Below, one piece after another: positions 52,981 to 61,846 of a DNA stretch of 64,000 nucleotides. Within the stretch, counting starts at the first letter, position 1; each line of letters starts with the position of its first letter. Both the position numbers and the translations under genes were made by a program. The notes under the pieces were generated by a model. It worked only from the letters and a program-made list of their open reading frames with translations. It was not told the DNA's origin and made no database searches. Source of the DNA: Streptococcus sp. bf_0095 (GTDB lineage: Bacteria > Bacillota > Bacilli > Lactobacillales > Streptococcaceae); the NCBI RefSeq assembly GCF_004166885.1, contig NZ_RCYU01000001.1:434001-498000 (forward strand), read 5' to 3'.

Positions 52981-55434
52981 TTATTTAATTCTAGCAGTAA
53001 AGACTTCTTGATCAGAAATTTGATCATTGACAAAAGAACCATTGCTAGTTCGTTCTGACAAGCTGAGTTGAGTAACATCCACTTCTGTCACCTGACCTGT
53101 TGTCGAGGTAATCTGAAGAATTTGATCTTGCTCTCCCACTTCTTCTTGGCTAGTAAAGAGATCAAAATCGCCCTGGTCAGTGAAGACTGGACCTGCCTTA
53201 AAGACGCGGTGTGGTTTAGACTTCAGTTCACGCAGGACCTGTAGGCCACGTTTGGCACGGCTGGTCACAGGAATATCATCTTGTGACATTCGTTTGAGGC
53301 TGCCTCGCTGGGTCAGGATATACATGCTTGGTGTCGTTGACTTAAAGACGGCCATAACTTGATCCCCGTCTTTGAGGTTAATGGCTTTAACACCTGCTGC
53401 TTTGGGCCCTACCACTGGAACCTCTTCAATATTGAATCGGAGGCCATAACCATTCTTAGTAATGATCATGATGTCCTCGAGGACCACTGGTGCAACCGCT
53501 ACGATACGGTCCTCTTGGTCCTTCAGTTTAGCGTACTTAGTTGATTTAGAACGATAGGTCCGCCATGGGCTCAATTCCTTGCGTTCAAAACGCTTGATTT
53601 GGCCTTGTTGGGTAGCTGCAAAGTAGGTCACTCCTTCAAACTGATCCACAATCTCCGCAAAAAGAATCTCTTCTTCTTGCTCGAAATTGGTCAAGGTCTG
53701 ACTAAGGTGCTCCCCGATGTCCTTCCACTTGGTATCTGCCAATTCATGAACAGGTCGATAGATGGCATTTCCCAAGTTGGTAAAGAGCAAAAGATGCTGG
53801 GTGGTCTTAGCAGGCTCTACGAAAATCAATTCATCGTCGTCCCGCTTACCGACTTCTTCCACTGTCGACGCATTGAAGGAACGAGGAGAGGTCCGTTTAA
53901 TGTAACCCGCACGGGTCACGCTGACGAAGGTTTCCTCTTCAACGATCAGACTAGCTGTATCGATCTCAATCGTTTTAGCAGTGTCTTGCAACTCACTACG
54001 ACGCGGGTTACCAAAGAGCTTCTTGACTTCACGCAATTCCTTCTTCATGAGGTTAAACATAGTCCGTTCATCCCCAATGATAGCTGCCAAGGTCGCGATT
54101 TGCTCCTTGAGACTGGCATGCTCTTCTTCCAAGGTCACGATATCCGTATTGGTCAAGCGGTACAATTGCAAGGTGACAATAGCTTCTGCTTGTTCTTCCG
54201 TGAAATCGTAGCTGACCTTGAGGTTTTCCTTAGCATCTGCCTTGTTATCGGAAGCTCGGATCAAGGCAATCACTTCATCGAGGATAGAAATGACGCGGAT
54301 CAAGCCCTCTACGATGTGGAGGCGTCGTTCTGCCTTTTCCTTATCAAAGCGTGAGCGAGCGACAATGATATCCCGACGGTGAGCAATGTAGCTAGAGAGA
54401 ATCGGTACGATCCCAACCTGACGTGGTGTGTAGTTATCAATCGCCACCATATTGAAGTTGTAGTTGACCTGCAAGTCTGTGTACTTGAACAAGTAGTTCA
54501 AGATTAGATCAGCATTGGCATCTTTCTTCAACTCAATGGCAATGCGAAGACCATCTCGGTCAGACTCATCCCGGACTTCCGCAATACCGGCCACCTTGTT
54601 GTTAACACGGACATCGTCGATCTTCTTGACCAAAACAGCCTTGTTGATCTCATAAGGGATTTCGGTAACGACGATTTGCTGCTTACCACCTTTGAGTTGC
54701 TCGATTTCTGTCTTAGAGCGGACAACCACCCGGCCCTTACCAGTTTCATAGGCTTTCTTGATCTCATCACGCCCTTGGATAATGGCACCAGTCGGGAAGT
54801 CAGGCCCAGGTAGAAACTCCATGAGCTTGTCTACCTGGGCAGATGGATGGTCGATCATGTAGACCACGGCATCGATGACTTCAGCGAGATTATGTGGCGG
54901 AATATCTGTCGCGTAACCAGCTGAAATTCCTGTAGCTCCATTGACCAAAAGGTTTGGAAAGGCCGCCGGCAAAACAGTTGGCTCTTTTTCTGTATCGTCA
55001 AAGTTCCAGGCAAAGGGCACTGTGTTCTTTTCGATATCTTGCAAAAGATAACCAGCGATTTCGGACAAACGCGCTTCCGTATAACGCATGGCCGCTGGTG
55101 GATCACCGTCCATGGAGCCATTGTTTCCGTGCATTTCGACTAGGATCTCGCGGTTCTTCCAGTCTTGAGACATACGGACCATGGCATCATAGATAGAAGA
55201 ATCCCCGTGAGGGTGAAAATTCCCCATGATATTTCCGACAGACTTGGCAGACTTGCGGTAGCCCTTGTCATGGGTATTGCCATCCTTATTCATAGAATAA
55301 AGAATCCGCCGTTGAACAGGTTTCAAGCCATCCCGAATATCAGGAAGAGCCCGTTCTTGAATAATGTATTTGGAGTAGCGACCAAAACGCTCTCCCATGA
55401 TGTCCTCCAAGGACATATTTTGGATATTACTCAT
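52981..55434 (-). CDS. parC: DNA topoisomerase IV subunit A
   Basis: ParC unlinks daughter chromosomes after replication together with ParE. The start is at MSNIQNMSLEDIMGE (55434), giving 817 aa; the frame is open 9 codons further, into the structured leader, but the shorter form matches other streptococci. Seen directly: QERALPDIRDGLKPVQRRILYSM, the quinolone region [17 protein letters not shown] with wild-type Ser and Asp, the catalytic Tyr in AAMRYTEARLSEIAG, and a C-terminal beta-propeller. No good ribosome binding site is visible directly before the ATG. Separated from parE by two genes and a structured leader. Confidence 0.96.
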   Translation of the reverse strand: MSNIQNMSLEDIMGERFGRYSKYIIQERALPDIRDGLKPVQRRILYSMNKDGNTHDKGYRKSAKSVGNIMGNFHPHGDSSIYDAMVRMSQDWKNREILVEMHGNNGSMDGDPPAAMRYTEARLSEIAGYLLQDIEKNTVPFAWNFDDTEKEPTVLPAAFPNLLVNGATGISAGYATDIPPHNLAEVIDAVVYMIDHPSAQVDKLMEFLPGPDFPTGAIIQGRDEIKKAYETGKGRVVVRSKTEIEQLKGGKQQIVVTEIPYEINKAVLVKKIDDVRVNNKVAGIAEVRDESDRDGLRIAIELKKDANADLILNYLFKYTDLQVNYNFNMVAIDNYTPRQVGIVPILSSYIAHRRDIIVARSRFDKEKAERRLHIVEGLIRVISILDEVIALIRASDNKADAKENLKVSYDFTEEQAEAIVTLQLYRLTNTDIVTLEEEHASLKEQIATLAAIIGDERTMFNLMKKELREVKKLFGNPRRSELQDTAKTIEIDTASLIVEEETFVSVTRAGYIKRTSPRSFNASTVEEVGKRDDDELIFVEPAKTTQHLLLFTNLGNAIYRPVHELADTKWKDIGEHLSQTLTNFEQEEEILFAEIVDQFEGVTYFAATQQGQIKRFERKELSPWRTYRSKSTKYAKLKDQEDRIVAVAPVVLEDIMIITKNGYGLRFNIEEVPVVGPKAAGVKAINLKDGDQVMAVFKSTTPSMYILTQRGSLKRMSQDDIPVTSRAKRGLQVLRELKSKPHRVFKAGPVFTDQGDFDLFTSQEEVGEQDQILQITSTTGQVTEVDVTQLSLSERTSNGSFVNDQISDQEVFTARIK

Positions 55435-55651
55435 ATAGGATACAAAGCCCGTAAAATACAAAGTGAAAATAGGAAATTCTTGCAGTGAGCCATGCTCACA
55501 AGAGAATTTATCTTTTTCACACAGTATTTAGGGCGTGTTCAACTCCTTTCAAAGAATGTAGAGTAGATTTTTTTAGAAAAAGGAATTCAGTTACTACAAG
55601 TAACTAAACTATCCTTTCTGTATTTTAAAGTGTTTAAAATAGATTATTGAA
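55435..55651 (-). repeat. Structured parC leader with shared 70-base module
   Basis: Between parC and the ANT(6)-like gene. On the minus strand, 55450-55520 reads CTGTGTGAAAAAGATAAATT, then GTGAGC-ATG-GCTCAC (hairpin), then GAATTTCCTATTTT. The corresponding part before pdhC (about 9248-9320) has GTGTTC-ATC-GAACAC in the hairpin. Near-identical flanks with compensatory hairpin changes. The ANT(6) terminator lies at 55577-55616. Confidence 0.65.
55577..55616 (-). terminator. Terminator after the ANT(6)-like gene
   Basis: AGTTAC/GTAACT core with extended arms, followed by CCTTTTTC on the minus strand. Confidence 0.7.
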
Positions 55652-56470
55652 TCAATGATTTGACAGTTTCTCTTCAGCATAAGCTATCATCTTCTCAGCC
55701 TCTTCCTGATCGTAGGCAAATCCCATCTTTTTGGCCAGGCTTTGAGCTTCTCGATCAAAAACATTCATGGTAGCAAACAAGGACTGGCTGACCTTCTCTA
55801 TACTAGATAGATTTAGCAGAGCTGAGAACTCCTTCTCTTTCTCAGCTGGGAGATAGTGAAAGAGGTATTTGTAGTTCTTTCCGATATCAACTGCTCCCCT
55901 ATCACTTGTCACCTGCCAAGCAAAGACCTTGAGGAGTTCTTGCTGGCAAATGCCATAGAGGTGATCCGTCGCATAGATGAGCTGATTTCTTCGAATGGCC
56001 TTTACGACATAAGCCGATACCCACCAAAATTCATTGCAGGATGCTGCAAATTCCTCTTCAGTAGGCGGAGCGGTCCAATAGCGCTTGGAATTAGGCTGAT
56101 AGGCTTCAAACAAACCTTTGTCGTCTTTTATAACTTCAAAATTTGCTTCGCTGTCCACCCACTCTTGGATATACTCCTTGGGGCAGAGGGTTAAATCAAT
56201 ACGATTCCCATCTTCAAAAAGCATGAGATACAGACGACGGTGTCCAAGGACATTGTGCTGTTCAATCAGACGCATTCCAAACTGGCCTAGCCAAGATAAA
56301 TCAGATAACAAGTCTTTCAGATCATCAACTATATAAACCACATCGTAATCTTGAAACTCGTCTTTGGATGCCTGAGGATTCGTTCGTGATCCGGATAAAG
56401 CAATTGCTTCTACTTCTAGAGTATCAGCTATTTGCAAAATCAGATTCATCATTTCTGTATCAGTTCTCAT
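55652..56470 (-). CDS. Aminoglycoside 6-adenylyltransferase family protein (ANT(6)-like)
   Basis: A 272-residue nucleotidyltransferase of the ANT(6)/AadE-AadK family, which in its known members adenylylates streptomycin. Start at MRTDTEMMNLILQ with GAAGGAGGG upstream. Seen directly: the nucleotidyltransferase motif ALSGSRTNPQASKDEFQDYDVVYIV (about residues 22-46) with the metal-binding Asp pair DYD, then NRIDLTLCPKEYI with the third Asp, and SKRYWTAPPTEEEFAASCNEFWWVSAYVVKAI. The motifs are intact, so activity is possible. It lies between parE and parC without mobile-element sequences, so it may be a chromosomal housekeeping-type relative rather than an acquired resistance gene (inference). 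Confidence 0.85.
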   Translation of the reverse strand: MRTDTEMMNLILQIADTLEVEAIALSGSRTNPQASKDEFQDYDVVYIVDDLKDLLSDLSWLGQFGMRLIEQHNVLGHRRLYLMLFEDGNRIDLTLCPKEYIQEWVDSEANFEVIKDDKGLFEAYQPNSKRYWTAPPTEEEFAASCNEFWWVSAYVVKAIRRNQLIYATDHLYGICQQELLKVFAWQVTSDRGAVDIGKNYKYLFHYLPAEKEKEFSALLNLSSIEKVSQSLFATMNVFDREAQSLAKKMGFAYDQEEAEKMIAYAEEKLSNH

Positions 56471-56596
56471 CTTTCCCTCCTTCATCACTTAAAGGTATTG
56501 GTTATATTTTAACAGGATAGAGCAGTAAACTATTGATCACTTCTGAATTTTCTATACAATCAACGACAAGATATTATTAAGGAAGTGTCCCGTAGC

Positions 56597-57073
56597 CTAC
56601 TGATCTCGCTCAAAATGATAGAGATAAAGAGGAGGCAGATAGGAAACCAGAATCATCAAAATAAGGACTATGAATACGAACTGATGAATCTGAAATATCA
56701 TTACCACACACAAGCCAAGAAGACCAATTAATAGGGGGCCTAAGATATAGGATAGGAAAATCAAAAGTCCCTTCCGCAGATTCTTCCTATAAACGAAACA
56801 CAAACGAATCAGTGTGTAGACTAAGGCTCCTATTATCAAAGGAAAGCCAAATAAAAACATGATAAAGGTCGCCCCTAAAGCAGCGGATTCTGAGCCCTCT
56901 ATATTAAAAATAAGCATCAAGATCATGAACAAAGTAAACACGATCGGTGCATAAAGTCCTAGTAAACTTTTTTTCCGATGATTCATAAAGAATGCAAAAA
57001 TAGCTGAGGGCGATGAGACTAAGAGAATAAAACCTAAGTAAGTCCATATAATCGAATGTCCTGAACTATCCAT
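56597..57073 (-). CDS. Unknown small membrane protein
   Basis: A 158-residue protein with four to five membrane segments (about 10-30, 40-58, 65-90, 105-125, 130-148). Start at MDSSGHS (57073); a GTG start 9 bases upstream is also possible, and no clear ribosome binding site favours either. Seen directly: WTYLGFILLVSSPSAIFAFF, LYAPIVFTLFMILMLIF, FIMFLFGFPLIIGALVYTLI and a short basic loop RKNLRKG. It begins 13 bases after the parE stop, so it is likely co-transcribed with parE. No known family is recognised. Confidence 0.75.
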   Translation of the reverse strand: MDSSGHSIIWTYLGFILLVSSPSAIFAFFMNHRKKSLLGLYAPIVFTLFMILMLIFNIEGSESAALGATFIMFLFGFPLIIGALVYTLIRLCFVYRKNLRKGLLIFLSYILGPLLIGLLGLCVVMIFQIHQFVFIVLILMILVSYLPPLYLYHFERDQ

Positions 57074-57085
57074 CACTCGCACTTC

Positions 57086-59035
57086 TTAAAACGCGGTCGT
57101 TTCTTCCAGGGTAAACTTAACATTGTCTTCGATCCATTGGCGGCGAGGGGCTGCCTTGTCACCCATGAGGACTGAGACACGGCGTTCTGCACGCGCCAAA
57201 TCATCAATCGTGACACGAATCAAGGTGCGGGTTTCTGGGTTCATGGTGGTTTCCCAAAGCTGGTCCGCATTCATCTCACCCAACCCTTTGTACCGTTGAA
57301 GGGTTGCTCCACGGCCAAAAGTTCGGCGTAGGTCTTCCAATTCATTGTCTGTCCAGGCATAAGCCACTTCTTCTTTCTTGCCTTTCCCTTTAGACATCTT
57401 GTAAAGAGGAGGCATGGCGATATAGACACGTCCTGCTTCAACCAAGGGGCGCATATAGCGGTAGAAGAAAGTTAGGAGAAGGGTCTGAATGTGGGCTCCA
57501 TCCGTATCCGCATCGGTCATGATGATAATCTTGTCATAGTTGGCATCTTCAATTGTAAAGTCAGCCCCGACTCCAGCACCGATGGTGTAGATCATGGTGT
57601 TGATTTCCTCGTTTTTGAGGATATCACTCATATTAGCCTTTTCGGTATTAAGAACCTTCCCTCGAAGCGGAAGGATAGCCTGGAACTTACGGTCCCGACC
57701 TTGCTTAGCAGATCCACCGGCTGAGTCTCCTTCGACTAGATAGAGTTCGTTCTTGGCAGGATTCTTGGACTGGGCTGGGGTCAATTTACCAGATAAGAGT
57801 CCCTTATCCTTCTTGTTCTTCTTGCCATTTCGACTCTCATCCCGCGCCTTCCGAGCGGCTTCACGCGCATCCCGGGCCTTGATAGCCTTGCGGATCAGAT
57901 TGGAAGCCAACTCCCCATTTTCCATGAGGAAGAAGGTCAACTTGTCAGCGACAATGCCGTCAACAACTGGTCGAGCAAGTGGACTTCCTAGTTTGTCCTT
58001 GGTCTGCCCTTCAAACTGCAAATGAGCTTCTGGCACCAAGATCGAAAGAACAGCAGACAAGCCTTCGCGATAGTCGGATCCCTCTAGGTTCTTGTCTTTT
58101 TCTTTGAGAAGACCCGTCTTTCTTGCATAGTCGTTCATAGCCTTGGTAATGGCTGTCTTCAATCCTGTCTCGTGGGTTCCCCCATCCTTGGTGCGGACAT
58201 TGTTGACGAAGGACAAGATATTATCAGAGTAACCATCATTGTATTGGAGAGCAACTTCTACTTGGAAGCCTTCTGATTCCCCATTAAAGTAGAGAACGGG
58301 AGTCAAGGTTTCCTTGTCTTCGTTCAAGTACTCTACGAAATCTTGGACACCATTTTCATAGTGAAAGGCCACATGGTTGTCTTCTTCCTTGCGGAGATCG
58401 GTCAGCGTCAGTGTTACATCCTTGAGCAAGAAGGCTGATTCTTTGATCCGCTCAGCAATGGTATTAAACTTGAAATCGGTTGTTGAGAAGATGGTTGGAT
58501 CCGGCATGAAGGTAACCTTAGTTCCCGTCTTAGACTTAGGAGCCGACCCAATCTTCTCAAGAGTAGTAACGGGCTTCCCACCATCTTCAAAACGTTGCTT
58601 GTAGACAGCTCCATCACGGGTAATCTCAACCTCTAGCCAGCTAGAAAGGGCATTGACGACAGAAGATCCCACTCCGTGAAGACCTCCAGATGTCTTATAG
58701 CCCCCTTGACCAAACTTTCCTCCAGCATGGAGGACGGTAAAGATGACCTCAACGGTTGGTTTGCCCATAGCATGCATCCCTGTCGGCATCCCTCGACCTT
58801 GGTCAGCTACAGATAAGGAACCATCTTTGTTGATGGTAACGTCAATTTGAGAACCAAAACCAGATAGGGCTTCATCGACCGCATTGTCGACAATTTCCCA
58901 GACCAAATGGTGAAGCCCATTTCCATCTGTCGATCCGATGTACATCCCTGGACGTTTACGGACCGCATCCAACCCTTCTAGTACCTGAATGGCATCGTCA
59001 TTGTAATTATTAATGTTGATTTCCTTTTTAGACAC
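57086..59035 (-). CDS. parE: DNA topoisomerase IV subunit B
   Basis: ATPase subunit of topoisomerase IV, which decatenates chromosomes with ParC. 649 aa, typical. Seen directly: the GHKL ATPase motifs VLEGLDAVRKRPGMYIGSTD, DNAVDEAL, and GRGMPTG with KTSGGLHGVGSSVVNALS; the Toprim motif ELYLVEGDSAGGSAKQGRDRKF and IIMTDADTDGAHIQTLLLTF; and the C-terminal RRQWIEDNVKFT. An AGGAGG site precedes the ATG. The normal neighbour plsY is divergent upstream. Confidence 0.97.
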   Translation of the reverse strand: MSKKEININNYNDDAIQVLEGLDAVRKRPGMYIGSTDGNGLHHLVWEIVDNAVDEALSGFGSQIDVTINKDGSLSVADQGRGMPTGMHAMGKPTVEVIFTVLHAGGKFGQGGYKTSGGLHGVGSSVVNALSSWLEVEITRDGAVYKQRFEDGGKPVTTLEKIGSAPKSKTGTKVTFMPDPTIFSTTDFKFNTIAERIKESAFLLKDVTLTLTDLRKEEDNHVAFHYENGVQDFVEYLNEDKETLTPVLYFNGESEGFQVEVALQYNDGYSDNILSFVNNVRTKDGGTHETGLKTAITKAMNDYARKTGLLKEKDKNLEGSDYREGLSAVLSILVPEAHLQFEGQTKDKLGSPLARPVVDGIVADKLTFFLMENGELASNLIRKAIKARDAREAARKARDESRNGKKNKKDKGLLSGKLTPAQSKNPAKNELYLVEGDSAGGSAKQGRDRKFQAILPLRGKVLNTEKANMSDILKNEEINTMIYTIGAGVGADFTIEDANYDKIIIMTDADTDGAHIQTLLLTFFYRYMRPLVEAGRVYIAMPPLYKMSKGKGKKEEVAYAWTDNELEDLRRTFGRGATLQRYKGLGEMNADQLWETTMNPETRTLIRVTIDDLARAERRVSVLMGDKAAPRRQWIEDNVKFTLEETTAF

Positions 59036-59220
59036 AAGGAACCTCCTGTTTGTTCATCTTTTCTATATTACAGCTTTTTAGGAAATTTTGCAAAATTTTT
59101 CTTTCTTCTCTCCCTTTAACTAGGCTATTTACGTGCGATTGGATCAAATCAACTATCCGATGTGACACTTCAGCTAGAAATTTTCTTTTTCATTCAAAGC
59201 ATTTTTGATATAATGAAACT

Positions 59221-59865
59221 ATGATGAAAACTATTCTTTTACTCGTATTAGCATACTTATTAGGTTCTATCCCTTCTGGTTTGTGGATTGGGAAAATCTT
59301 CTTTAACATCAATCTACGGGAACACGGTTCTGGGAATACAGGGACGACCAATACCTTTCGGATTTTAGGGAAGAAAGCTGGAATTATCGTATTTGCGATT
59401 GATTTCCTCAAGGGAACTTTGGCTGTTTTATTGCCGACTATTTTTGGGGTCACGGGAATCTCGCCAATGATCTTTGGTCTTCTCGCTGTCCTCGGCCACA
59501 CCTTCCCTATTTTTGCTAACTTTAAAGGAGGCAAGGCAGTCGCGACCAGTGCTGGGGTTCTCATTGGTTTCTCTCCCGTTTTCCTCATCCTCTTAGCCAT
59601 CTATTTCTTTGTTAGCCTCTATTTAACCAGCATGATTTCTTTTTCAAGTGTAACGGTTGCTATTCTGGCTAGTATCGGAGTTCTCTTCCTCCCATTGACT
59701 GGCTGGATCCTCCCAAGCTATGACCTTATTTTCACTCTTATTGTCCTCGCTTTGGCCACCTTGATCATCATCCGCCACAAGGACAATATCAAGCGCATCC
59801 TCAACAAGAATGAAAACATCATCTCTTGGGGAAAAAACATCACCCATCAAAAACAAAAAGACTAG
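59221..59865 (+). CDS. plsY: Glycerol-3-phosphate acyltransferase PlsY
   Basis: Membrane enzyme that transfers the acyl group from acyl phosphate to glycerol 3-phosphate, the first step of phospholipid synthesis. 214 aa with five membrane segments. Seen directly: [19 protein letters not shown] at the start, the catalytic motif [23 protein letters not shown] (about 32-54), [23 protein letters not shown] and [13 protein letters not shown]. The first of two consecutive Met codons is used here; both are possible. Divergent from parE, the standard streptococcal arrangement. Confidence 0.96.
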   Translation: MMKTILLLVLAYLLGSIPSGLWIGKIFFNINLREHGSGNTGTTNTFRILGKKAGIIVFAIDFLKGTLAVLLPTIFGVTGISPMIFGLLAVLGHTFPIFANFKGGKAVATSAGVLIGFSPVFLILLAIYFFVSLYLTSMISFSSVTVAILASIGVLFLPLTGWILPSYDLIFTLIVLALATLIIIRHKDNIKRILNKNENIISWGKNITHQKQKD

Positions 59866-59888
59866 AGTCAAACCTCTAGTTTTTTTAT
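59863..59888 (+). terminator. Terminator after plsY
   Basis: ACTAGAG/CTCTAGT stem overlapping the stop codon, followed by TTTTTTT. Confidence 0.85.
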
Positions 59889-59946
59889 GTTCAATAATAG
59901 AAGGTATTTGGAAGAAAGCAAACAGGAGTCGCCTCCTCCACTTCTT

Positions 59947-61230
59947 CTATAACCTCACTTTCATGAGTCTCTCTATTTCTTGATAAAGAATCTTCGTTGG
60001 CTGGTAGGCTTTGCTTTTCTGAGCCAGAGCCTTTAGGTGCGACCAATCTTCCCGAGAAACCAATTCATTAAATAAGCGCAAGACTTCGGAATCTGTCTTT
60101 TTACGAGAGACCAATCCTATTTGGAATAACTCAGCCCGAACCGCATTGTCAAACTGGTCATAGTCCTGGGGCAAAATCAGGCTTGGAATGCCCTCTTCGA
60201 TACACCCCATCAAAATCCCAGCACCTGCATGATGAATAGCAAAGTCCATCTGATTTAGAACATCTGAATAAGGAAGGTAATCAAAAATCAAAAGATTATC
60301 TGACAACACCCGGGGTAGGTGATTCAAACCACTAGGGTCGCCTAGGGTTACGTAAAAGACATAGTCAGGATATTCTTGGCTCAAAAGCTTTGCCAACTCC
60401 ACCATCCGCTCTTTTTCCCATTTTAAATGAGTGCCACAAGTGACGAGGACCCGCTTTTTAGAGCTAGTGAAATACTGCCTCTGTTCTTGAGGAAGTCGGT
60501 CAAAAGATAGACAGCGATAACCAACCCATTTAAGCTGGGATGGAAAATCGTCTCGAAACTCCAACTCTTTCATGCCTAGAGCCAAGATTGAATAGGGAGA
60601 ATAGATCGCTTCTGTCCCATCTTCACGGTACAATTTGAAATCCTCTAGGGTATCGAGATTCTTCTTAACTAGCGAAAATCCAACTTTCTTTGCCAGACGG
60701 ATGACTTGCCTACCCAGAGAATCTCTCCACTTGTAGAAGGTCCCCTGGTGAGGTTTCCAGCCACCTAGATAAGCAGGCGTTGTCGTGCGACTTTCAATCG
60801 CTACTGGACTTGGAATGGTCGTAATCCAGGGAATGCCCAAACGATCTGCTAACATACCAGCAGGAGCGGCTACAAAATCTGCAATGATCAAGTCTGGTCT
60901 CCCCTCAGAGTTCCAAATTCGAGTTATTTCGTCAAAAACTTCAGGGATCAGTCTGCTATTGGCCCCTAATTGTTGGTACATGATAAATAGGTTTGCTTGC
61001 TTTGATGTATTGGCTATATCTTCCATGACTGTCGGACGATCAGGAAATAAGGTAAGGCAGTCAAAACCAATCTGCTCAACCAATGCCTTTTTCTGAAAAC
61101 CTGTAATAACACGGATCTGAAAACGCGGATCCTCCAGTAAGGGCTTTACCAGAGTCAAGGTTGGAAATAAATGGCCACTAAAGGGGACGCTAATTACATC
61201 GATTTTTATCACTTTTTCTAATCCAGTCAT
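59947..61230 (-). CDS. Glycosyltransferase family 1 (MGT/UGT-like)
   Basis: A 427-residue cytoplasmic GT-B glycosyltransferase of the UDP-glucuronosyl/glucosyltransferase type, which transfers sugar from a nucleotide sugar to a small or lipid acceptor. Seen directly: an N-terminal acceptor domain starting ISVPFSGHLFPTLTLVKPLLE, and a C-terminal donor domain with VLVTCGTHLKWEKERMVELA and HHAGAGILMGCIEEGIPSLILPQDYDQFDNA, the donor-binding stretch with its His, Glu and Asp-Gln. It overlaps the preceding gene by 41 bases. Last gene of the four-gene operon; the acceptor may be the product of the GT21-like enzyme (inference). Confidence 0.85.
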   Translation of the reverse strand: MTGLEKVIKIDVISVPFSGHLFPTLTLVKPLLEDPRFQIRVITGFQKKALVEQIGFDCLTLFPDRPTVMEDIANTSKQANLFIMYQQLGANSRLIPEVFDEITRIWNSEGRPDLIIADFVAAPAGMLADRLGIPWITTIPSPVAIESRTTTPAYLGGWKPHQGTFYKWRDSLGRQVIRLAKKVGFSLVKKNLDTLEDFKLYREDGTEAIYSPYSILALGMKELEFRDDFPSQLKWVGYRCLSFDRLPQEQRQYFTSSKKRVLVTCGTHLKWEKERMVELAKLLSQEYPDYVFYVTLGDPSGLNHLPRVLSDNLLIFDYLPYSDVLNQMDFAIHHAGAGILMGCIEEGIPSLILPQDYDQFDNAVRAELFQIGLVSRKKTDSEVLRLFNELVSREDWSHLKALAQKSKAYQPTKILYQEIERLMKVRL

Positions 61231-61846
61231 AGATGATTCCTTTCACATCTTCTCTGTATTCATAGCTATAATGATCCGTATCCACTTGAATATCCGCTGA
61301 ATGGTGGTCCAGGATACGTGAATAAGGATCTTTCTTTCCTTTGATGACCAGTAGTTCTAGCTCCTTTTGACTTATGAGAAGCTGGGAAACCGGGCCAAGC
61401 GCTATCACACGCAATCTTGGAAGGGGGACTTGATTCCCTAAACTTCTGAGCCACTGGGTCAGCATATTGACCCCTGAACTCTTACAAACAAGAACCACTT
61501 CCTGCGCTTCCAACAAGGGAGACAAGTGTTGTTGTAAGAGCTTTTGAAAGCGAGGGTTCAAAATGGTATGCCAATAATAGATGATATTGGATGCAGAAGC
61601 CGACAAGAGGGATACTTGAGGAAACTGTATATGTTCAAAATCTTGATTGAAGGGAAAATTGCTGGCTACTACTGTATAGCCGGATGGACAAATCGCATGA
61701 AGGAGGTCTAGCTGCCCAGCTGTCAGTCCGGCACAAGTGACATCACTGCTCCCACTGAGAAAGAGAACCAAGCGATTAGAGTTTAGCATGGTCTGATCAA
61801 GAGATAAAGCAGACAAACGGTCTAGATAGGACTTCATCTTACTCAT
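61190..61846 (-). CDS. Unknown protein with alpha/beta-hydrolase-like features
   Basis: A 218-residue protein that looks like an alpha/beta hydrolase but is not typical. Seen directly: RLVLFLSGSSDVTCAGLT (oxyanion-like strand), VVLVCKSSGVNMLTQWL (a CKSSG elbow, where GxSxG is normal; Ser near residue 121), a later VIKGKKDPYSRILDH with an Asp, and TDHYSYEYREDVKGIIYDWI with a His. These could form a triad, but the first Gly of the elbow is a Cys. No signal peptide. It overlaps the GT21-like gene by 8 bases and the GT1 gene by 41. It could release or transfer an acyl group on a glycolipid; that is inference. Confidence 0.7.
   Translation of the reverse strand: MSKMKSYLDRLSALSLDQTMLNSNRLVLFLSGSSDVTCAGLTAGQLDLLHAICPSGYTVVASNFPFNQDFEHIQFPQVSLLSASASNIIYYWHTILNPRFQKLLQQHLSPLLEAQEVVLVCKSSGVNMLTQWLRSLGNQVPLPRLRVIALGPVSQLLISQKELELLVIKGKKDPYSRILDHHSADIQVDTDHYSYEYREDVKGIIYDWIRKSDKNRCN

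Noticed and set aside
53599..54354. 251-codon open frame opposite parC
   Set aside because: Length is due to parC codon bias on the other strand; no ribosome binding site and no recognisable motifs.
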